Origin: Bacteroidales bacterium
GTDB lineage: Bacteria > Bacteroidota > Bacteroidia > Bacteroidales > UBA12077
Assembly (NCBI GenBank): GCA_022360575.1
Contig: JAKSCO010000337.1
Coordinates: 1 to 40,874 of the forward strand
Reading direction: 5' to 3'
Length of the DNA: 40,874 nt
Shown: positions 36,773 through 40,874 of the stretch, piece by piece
Numbering within the stretch: the first letter of the stretch is position 1
Layout of the letters: every line of letters starts with the position of its first letter
Translations under genes and position numbers: made by a program
The notes under the pieces: model-generated
Databases searched by the model: none
What the model saw: the letters and a program-made list of their open reading frames with translations, nothing else
Told to the model about the DNA's origin: nothing

Positions 36773-37102
36773 ATGGCAAAAGAAGAAAAAAAGGAAACTC
36801 CAAAAACTTGCTTGAATATTGATGGAGAAAAATATAAAACTTTATTAACCAGTAAGTATACAGATAGAAAAAAATGGGAAGAACCAAATCCTAAACAATT
36901 TTATTCGCAAATACCAGGTACTGTCTTAAAGATTTATGTAAAAGAAGGTCAAAAAGTAAAAGAAGGCGAGTTAATGATGGTTCTTGAAGCCATGAAAATG
37001 AAAAATAAAATCCGTTTTTCAGCTGATGGAGTTGTAAAAAAAGTTCATGTCGACGAAGGACAAAAAATTCCTAAAGATTTTTTAATGATCGAAATGGAAT
37101 AA
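36773..37102 (+). CDS. Biotin carboxyl carrier protein for the carboxyltransferase
   Basis: A 109-residue protein with a short Lys-rich lead and a C-terminal biotinyl domain (about 42-109). The attachment motif is EAMKM with target Lys75, flanked by IPGTVLKIYVKEGQKVKEGE and VVKKVHVDEGQKI. It starts 10 bp after the carboxyltransferase gene and is followed by a strong terminator, so the two form one transcription unit. The lead replaces the Pro/Ala linker found in many carriers. Confidence 0.92.
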   Translation: MAKEEKKETPKTCLNIDGEKYKTLLTSKYTDRKKWEEPNPKQFYSQIPGTVLKIYVKEGQKVKEGELMMVLEAMKMKNKIRFSADGVVKKVHVDEGQKIPKDFLMIEME

Positions 37103-37112
37103 ACAACAATAT

Positions 37113-37139
37113 AAAATCCGGAACTAAGTTCCGGATTTT
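37113..37139 (+). terminator. Terminator of the carboxyltransferase operon
   Basis: AAAATCCGGAAC (37113-37124) pairs perfectly with GTTCCGGATTTT (37128-37139) across a TAA loop, followed by more T. It starts 11 bp after the carrier stop. It may also serve ispE from the other side, as the stem begins with A4. Confidence 0.92.
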
Positions 37140-37165
37140 TTTATTACTAAAAATATCTTATTCTA

Positions 37166-37978
37166 CTACAAGCTCTCTTCCCATACAAAATAATTTTCGA
37201 AGTAAGATTTAATCTCAACTATCGAATTAAATATACCATAAACCGAAGAGCCACTACCCGACATTGCCGAATATACCGCTCCTAAATCATAAAGTTTTTC
37301 TTTTATCTGTTTTATCTCAGGATATTCAGAAAATACTACGTCTTCAAAATCATTAAATATTTTTGTCTTCCAAGTATCAATTGGCTCTTTTATTAAATCA
37401 AGTAAACAGTTTTCAGTCTTTCGGGGAGTTATTTTTGAATACGCAAGTCCTGTATTAATATGAATTCCGGGATGAATCAATACTAAATATTTATCCGATA
37501 AATCAACATCAATAAATGTTAATATATCGCCACGCTGTTCAGCAAAAGCGGGTTTGTTTTCGATAAAAATAGCACAGTCGCTACCCAACTGTTGAGCATA
37601 ACAAACAAGCTTTTGTTTCGTTAAATTTAGATTAAAAATAGAGTTGAGCATTTTTAACGTAAACGAAGCATCAGACGAACCTCCTCCTAAACCAGCTCCA
37701 AAAGGGATTATTTTATGTAAATGGATATTTATATCTGGCAAATTGAAATCATTTTTCAATAATAAGTAAGCCTTATAACATAAATTTGACTCTACTGAAC
37801 TGTTATCAATAGTTAATCCCGTGTTATTAAATACACATCCTCTATCCGATTTATTAATTTCTAATACATCGTTAAGTTTGATCGGAAAAAAAACAGTCTC
37901 GATATTATGAAAACCATCCAAACGTTTTTCGGTAATATTAAGACCTATATTAATTTTTGCATTAGGGAAATCAATCAT
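37166..37978 (-). CDS. ispE: 4-diphosphocytidyl-2-C-methyl-D-erythritol kinase
   Basis: A GHMP kinase of the non-mevalonate isoprenoid pathway. It has the IspE N-terminus FPNAKINIGLNITEKRLDGFHNIETVF, the ATP-binding IIPFGAGLGGGSSDASF and the C-terminal SAMSGSGSSVYGIF. An upstream ATG at 38068 in the same frame would add 30 residues unlike any IspE. The ATG at 37978, giving MIDFPNAKIN and 270 residues, matches the family length, so that start is chosen. It stands alone and converges on the carboxyltransferase operon. Confidence 0.95.
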   Translation of the reverse strand: MIDFPNAKINIGLNITEKRLDGFHNIETVFFPIKLNDVLEINKSDRGCVFNNTGLTIDNSSVESNLCYKAYLLLKNDFNLPDINIHLHKIIPFGAGLGGGSSDASFTLKMLNSIFNLNLTKQKLVCYAQQLGSDCAIFIENKPAFAEQRGDILTFIDVDLSDKYLVLIHPGIHINTGLAYSKITPRKTENCLLDLIKEPIDTWKTKIFNDFEDVVFSEYPEIKQIKEKLYDLGAVYSAMSGSGSSVYGIFNSIVEIKSYFENYFVWEESL

Positions 37979-38219
37979 TAAAATTTGATTATAAGTTAAA
38001 ATACAAATGTACAAATAAGCATTTATTTTTAAGATACTATCTGTTCTCTGGATTTTACGAATAAGCACACATTATCAAAAATCAGATCATTACATTTCAA
38101 ATTGAATTTACTGAAATATTTTAAAAACAAAATCTAACACAGTATTCTGATAATACGAATAATACAATATAATCACATTGTATTTAATAATATTTTCATT
38201 CACTAAACTCAAAGAAAAT

Positions 38220-38249
38220 TTTGTAAACTGAATTTTTACACTATATTTG
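38220..38249 (+). promoter_or_regulatory. Promoter of tRNA-Phe
   Basis: TTTG (38220-38223) and TATATTTG (38242-38249) are separated by 18 bp and fit the Bacteroidota consensus. The -7 element ends 20 bp before the mature tRNA. Confidence 0.8.
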
Positions 38250-38269
38250 CACTCGCAATTGAGCGGTAC

Positions 38270-38342
<73 letters not shown>

Positions 38343-38343
38343 C

Positions 38344-38372
38344 AAAGAGCTTCGATTTTTTCGAAGCTCTTT
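38344..38372 (+). terminator. Terminator of tRNA-Phe
   Basis: AAAGAGCTTCGA (38344-38355) pairs perfectly with TCGAAGCTCTTT (38361-38372) across a T5 loop, followed by TGTTTTAT. Confidence 0.9.
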
Positions 38373-38530
38373 TGTTTTATACGAAAACATGCCTCCTACT
38401 AAATAGAAAAACCTATATTCAATAATAGCTTATTATTTAGCAAAATAGTTTAGTCTGATTTTAAAAAATTTGATGAGTCGCTAAAACAGATTTATAAATC
38501 TTCAGGATAGTTAAAGTACATCCATAAAAA

Positions 38531-38553
38531 ATAGTCCTTACTCTAAGGACTAT
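38531..38553 (-). terminator. Minus-strand terminator in the decayed region
   Basis: ATAGTCCTTA (38531-38540) pairs perfectly with TAAGGACTAT (38544-38553) across a 3-nt loop; the minus strand continues with five T. It would end transcription from the leader copy at 38718-38761. Confidence 0.75.
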
Positions 38554-38615
38554 AAAAAATTCAGGTAAAATTTTTAGGGGTTATTTTCCGTCGACACTAA
38601 AATATAAACTTTTTA

Positions 38616-38717
38616 TCAGAAACAAAAGATAATCCTAAGTTTATTCTTAATATCTCTATTATGAAAAACAAGAGCTGCAAAACTCAAAACTTTCAGATTA
38701 AACAATAATTTTTTCAT
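38616..38717 (-). pseudogene. Truncated start of a secreted protein gene
   Basis: From an ATG at 38717 the minus strand encodes MKKLLFNLKVLSFAALVF, a typical Bacteroidota signal-peptide start, then 15 unrelated residues and a stop. It follows the leader copy at 38718-38761 directly and is closed by a terminator at 38531-38553. This looks like the first codons of a deleted exported-protein gene. It could also be a short real peptide gene; the former is favoured. Confidence 0.4.
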
Positions 38718-38761
38718 AAATAACAAATTTGTTTCCTTAAATTTTCGTAAATATATTTTCC
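38718..38761 (-). repeat. 44-bp leader repeat, copy A
   Basis: It shares 41 of 44 bases with 39582-39625; all three differences are transitions. It lies immediately upstream of the ATG at 38717 on the minus strand, with a purine-rich AAGGAAAC about 20 bp before it, so it looks like the 5' leader of a gene. A CCCCC-TT-GGGGG hairpin (38760-38771) adjoins it. Confidence 0.8.
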
Positions 38762-38780
38762 CCCTTGGGGGATAAAAAAA

Positions 38781-38807
38781 GGTAACAGTTTTATATAATC
38801 TGTTACC
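38781..38807 (-). terminator. Terminator following the T9SS domain relic
   Basis: GGTAACAG (38781-38788) pairs with CTGTTACC (38800-38807). On the minus strand it is followed by seven T. It lies 32 bp past the stop of the relic's C-terminal domain, as expected for a former gene end. Confidence 0.85.
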
Positions 38808-38838
38808 TTCAGGCATCTAGTTTACGTTTAAATAATAT

Positions 38839-39008
38839 TTACTCTTTTACAGTTACTTTCTCTCCACTAATAATTTTAAGGATATAAAAAACCTTTATTC
38901 CAAGAACTGACATCAATTACATATTGATTTGAGTTAATAACAAAGGCATTTTGTCAATTGCCCTTTCGAGTTTAAAACATTAACTATAGCATCTTCATAT
39001 TTTTTTAA
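38839..39008 (-). pseudogene. Frameshifted type IX secretion C-terminal sorting domain
   Basis: Read on the minus strand in three consecutive frames, the segment gives KKYEDAIVNVLNSKGQL, then INSNQYVIDVSSWNKGF, then YILKIISGEKVTVKE and a stop. Joined, this is a recognisable type A T9SS sorting domain (beta-strands around NVLNSKGQ, DVSSWNKGFYILKI, and a basic end). One break lies near 38938-38944; the other is one extra base in the A6 run at 38886-38891. The upstream coding part is missing; an adjoining 45-codon open stretch (39005-39142) begins abruptly and is not recognised. A terminator follows. Decay is the likely explanation; a homopolymer sequencing error could explain one break only. 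Confidence 0.75.
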
Positions 39009-39440
39009 CCTAATCCATTTGAAATAAATTTATTACACTCATAAGCTCCTATAGCTTCAAATGATAAAATATATTTTTTCAGACACAAGTCTTGCGTTAC
39101 TAAATAATCACCGTCACATTTCGAAAAACAAGCAAAAAAATCTTAAGCTCCCTCCCTTGACGATATAAACCGATTTTGATCTACTCGACAAAACTAATCT
39201 AAAAATCATTGAAATGCACTATTGATGCGGGTTTCAGAAGCAATGATAAGTATTATTTTATACATTTCTTAACAAAAAACAAACGCTTGTTCTCAAGCAG
39301 TCAATTGTATAATAGTCTTAAATAAATTGACAAAAAAAGGAAACAATTAGCAACAATCAGTCATAACAAACTGGATTTTGCTTATAAAACAGAAAGTAAA
39401 TCTTTTTTAACACGAATCAAAATGTAGCTCAAACATTAGC

Positions 39441-39578
39441 CTTACCCACGCAAGATGCTTGCGCTTACCTACGCAAGATGTTTGCGCTTACCCACGCAAG
39501 GTGTTTGCGCTTACCTACCCAAGCTGTTTGGGCTTACCTACCCAAGGTGTTTGGGCTTACCTGCCCAAGGAGTTTGGG
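39441..39578. repeat. Tandem array of six 23-bp hairpin-forming units
   Basis: Units begin CTTACC at 39441, 39464, 39487, 39510, 39533 and 39556, with an exact 23-bp period. Each ends in a dyad: CGCAAG-ATG-CTTGCG in unit 1, CGCAAG-nTG-TTTGCG in units 2-3, and CCCAAG-nnG-TTTGGG in units 4-6. The second base pair switches from G-C to C-G on both arms together. No spacers, no reading frame (23 is not a multiple of 3). Confidence 0.92.
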
Positions 39579-39581
39579 TGT

Positions 39582-39625
39582 AAATAGCAAATTTGTTTCC
39601 TCAAATTTTCGTAAATGTATTTTCC
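39582..39625 (-). repeat. 44-bp leader repeat, copy B
   Basis: The second copy of the 38718-38761 repeat, 41 of 44 bases identical and in the same orientation. Instead of a start codon, it is followed on the minus strand by the hairpin array. It lies 39 bp past the TlpA-like stop. Confidence 0.8.
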
Positions 39626-39664
39626 TTTTTTTGGATAATACGGTTTATTAAAAAATAAATTCTA

Positions 39665-40874
39665 TTAAAGATTAATATAGCTTAACAGTAAATCTTCTAT
39701 TTCGGGATTTTCGGGGTTGGGAGCATTGCTATAAGCTAATTCTCCGGATTTGTCGAATATCATATAACGAGGGATAGAAGTTACTTTTAGTTTGTTGAGT
39801 ATTTCTGAAGTTTTAGAGTTTTCGATAAAATAATTTATTCCTAGATAATCGATTTCTAATTTATCTATTGCTTGTTTCCAATTCTGTTTTTCATCGTTTT
39901 TAGCTAAATATATAAATACAATGTTTTTATCTTGGAGTTTTTGGCGTAATACTTTGGCACTTTTCATGCTTGCACGACAAGGAGCACACCAGCTAGCCCA
40001 AAAATCGATATAAAGCACTTTGCCTTTGTGTTTTTTTAATAATTCGCCAAAAGTAATTTGCATATTGCTAGTATCGCTTAAAACTAATTTATCGATAGAT
40101 TTAAAATCTAAATTATTTTCATTAATAAGGCAATTATAGCTTATAGTATCGTTTGTTGCAGAAATGTATTTGTGCAAATATTCTTGAATGTCGTTGCCCG
40201 AAAAATTTTCGATAATTCTTTTCGTGGACGAAAATAATAAGCAGCTTTTTGTTTTCGGAGGGAAGCTAGCATTTGCAATAAGGTCGAATGTTTGCCGTGA
40301 ATCGAAAAAGCAAGAATTTTCGGTTTCTATAAGATCAACATGTTTTTTAGTTTCGAAAAAATCGGGGATTATTTTTTCGGCAAATTGTTGATATGAGACA
40401 CGATTTATTAAACTATCGTTAAAAAGCGATGTGTAAGTTTGTTTAATTTTATTAAGATCAACAGAATTGTTTTTATACGAATTTATTTTGCAAGTTGCTT
40501 TGTTTAGTTTAAGCTGGTAGTTATAATAATTGTAGTAAACATCAGATATTTGTTTTGCTTTGTATAGCGAATCGAGCGATTTATGATATTTTTTTGTGTA
40601 TGCATAAAACGATTGTTTTACCGAATCGAGATCAACGAAATCAACATGGTATCTTTTAAGAATGGTATTGTAAATTTTAGGTCGGTTGTTTTTAGTATTA
40701 AATAGCATACTGAAATAATCAAACTGAATAATTGTATAGCTATCTAAATTCCATTTCGCGTTTTTATCTTTTTGTTTGTACCTAAAATTATATTGTTGGG
40801 TTAATTTGTCGGAAGTAAGACTTTGGGCTATGGGATATGAGTTTTTGTCGTATGTTATTACAACTGTATCGTTA
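39665..40874 (-). CDS. TlpA-like thioredoxin-fold protein, N-terminus outside the window
   Basis: The frame stays open to the right edge: the 55 codons upstream of the Met at 40708 contain no stop and read into it naturally (for example NDTVVITYDKNSY, QQYNFRYKQKDKN). So the gene is partial and the true start lies beyond 40874. At least 402 residues are visible. The C-terminal TlpA domain has GKVLYIDFWASWCAPCRASM with the CAPC active site, KNIVFIYLAKNDEKQNW and the cis-Pro motif TSIPRYMIFD. The long N-terminal part is helical, Lys/Tyr-rich and not recognised. It resembles the layout of the 9142-10278 protein but shares no locus type. A thiol-disulfide role in the periplasm is likely. Confidence 0.85.
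   Translation of the reverse strand, partial: NDTVVITYDKNSYPIAQSLTSDKLTQQYNFRYKQKDKNAKWNLDSYTIIQFDYFSMLFNTKNNRPKIYNTILKRYHVDFVDLDSVKQSFYAYTKKYHKSLDSLYKAKQISDVYYNYYNYQLKLNKATCKINSYKNNSVDLNKIKQTYTSLFNDSLINRVSYQQFAEKIIPDFFETKKHVDLIETENSCFFDSRQTFDLIANASFPPKTKSCLLFSSTKRIIENFSGNDIQEYLHKYISATNDTISYNCLINENNLDFKSIDKLVLSDTSNMQITFGELLKKHKGKVLYIDFWASWCAPCRASMKSAKVLRQKLQDKNIVFIYLAKNDEKQNWKQAIDKLEIDYLGINYFIENSKTSEILNKLKVTSIPRYMIFDKSGELAYSNAPNPENPEIEDLLLSYINL

Larger units (their letters stand above)
38343..39664. other. 1.3 kb region without an intact gene
   Basis: Between tRNA-Phe and the TlpA-like gene no intact gene is supported. It contains the tRNA terminator, two minus-strand terminators, a truncated secretion-signal start, a frameshifted T9SS C-terminal domain, two copies of a 44-bp leader and the 23-bp hairpin array, listed separately. 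38373-38530 and 39150-39440 show nothing recognisable. Confidence 0.7.

Noticed and set aside
37979..38068. 30-residue N-terminal extension of IspE
   Set aside because: The extension is not IspE-like, while the internal Met gives the standard N-terminus and length.
38616..38816. 66-residue ORF starting MPEGNRLYK
   Set aside because: Its first half runs through a terminator hairpin and the 44-bp leader; only the later ATG at 38717 has a plausible signal-peptide start.
39441..39578. CRISPR array
   Set aside because: Units are contiguous 23-bp tandem repeats without unique spacers, and no cas genes are present.

Overview
The window is AT-rich chromosomal DNA from a member of the Bacteroidota, most likely Bacteroidales/Marinilabiliales-like. 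The signs are SusC/SusD with an ECF sigma/FecR pair, Bacteroidota-type promoters (TTTG, about 19 nt, TAnnTTTG), a type IX secretion (T9SS) sorting-domain relic, TlpA proteins with long N-terminal regions and a split transketolase. The order is an inference; no 16S rRNA gene is present.

Layout. 1-3122 (minus): ychF, crcB and a PafA-like protein that has lost nearly all catalytic residues. 3316-7126 (plus): transketolase N-half, a methylglyoxal-synthase-like gene lacking the catalytic Asp, a secreted VWA protein, and transketolase C-half. 7154-8773 (plus): ECF sigma, a one-helix membrane protein and a small periplasmic protein. 9142-16965 (minus): a complete sigma/FecR/SusC/SusD/TlpA uptake locus, with a strong hairpin between fecR and susC. 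17086-20595 (minus): an RCK-coupled potassium channel with an odd filter, a DUF2851 protein and a possible AttH/CrtC-like lipocalin. 20645-22472: a LytTR regulator and LytS-type kinase. 22598-28095: a complete RND efflux operon (adaptor, pump, TolC), preceded by a 650 bp non-coding region carrying seven 21-bp tandem units.

28747-34991 is mostly housekeeping: mqnE (menaquinone), rpmH (159 bp), rsmG, an ECF sigma factor, a membrane glycosyltransferase, then divergently tgt and an LptF/LptG permease. 35215-37102 holds a carboxyltransferase and its biotin carrier without a biotin carboxylase. ispE and tRNA-Phe follow. 38343-39664 is a decayed region. It contains a frameshifted T9SS C-terminal domain, a truncated signal-peptide start, two copies of a 44-bp leader, and six 23-bp tandem units that each form a hairpin with compensatory base changes. 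The last gene is a TlpA-like thioredoxin running off the right edge.

Strongest leads for something undescribed: the hairpin array, the 21-bp array upstream of the RND operon, the PafA-like pseudoenzyme and the aberrant methylglyoxal synthase homologue. No complete novel multi-gene defence or mobile system was recognised. Motif and family calls come from reading the sequence and from memory of the families; no database search was run.
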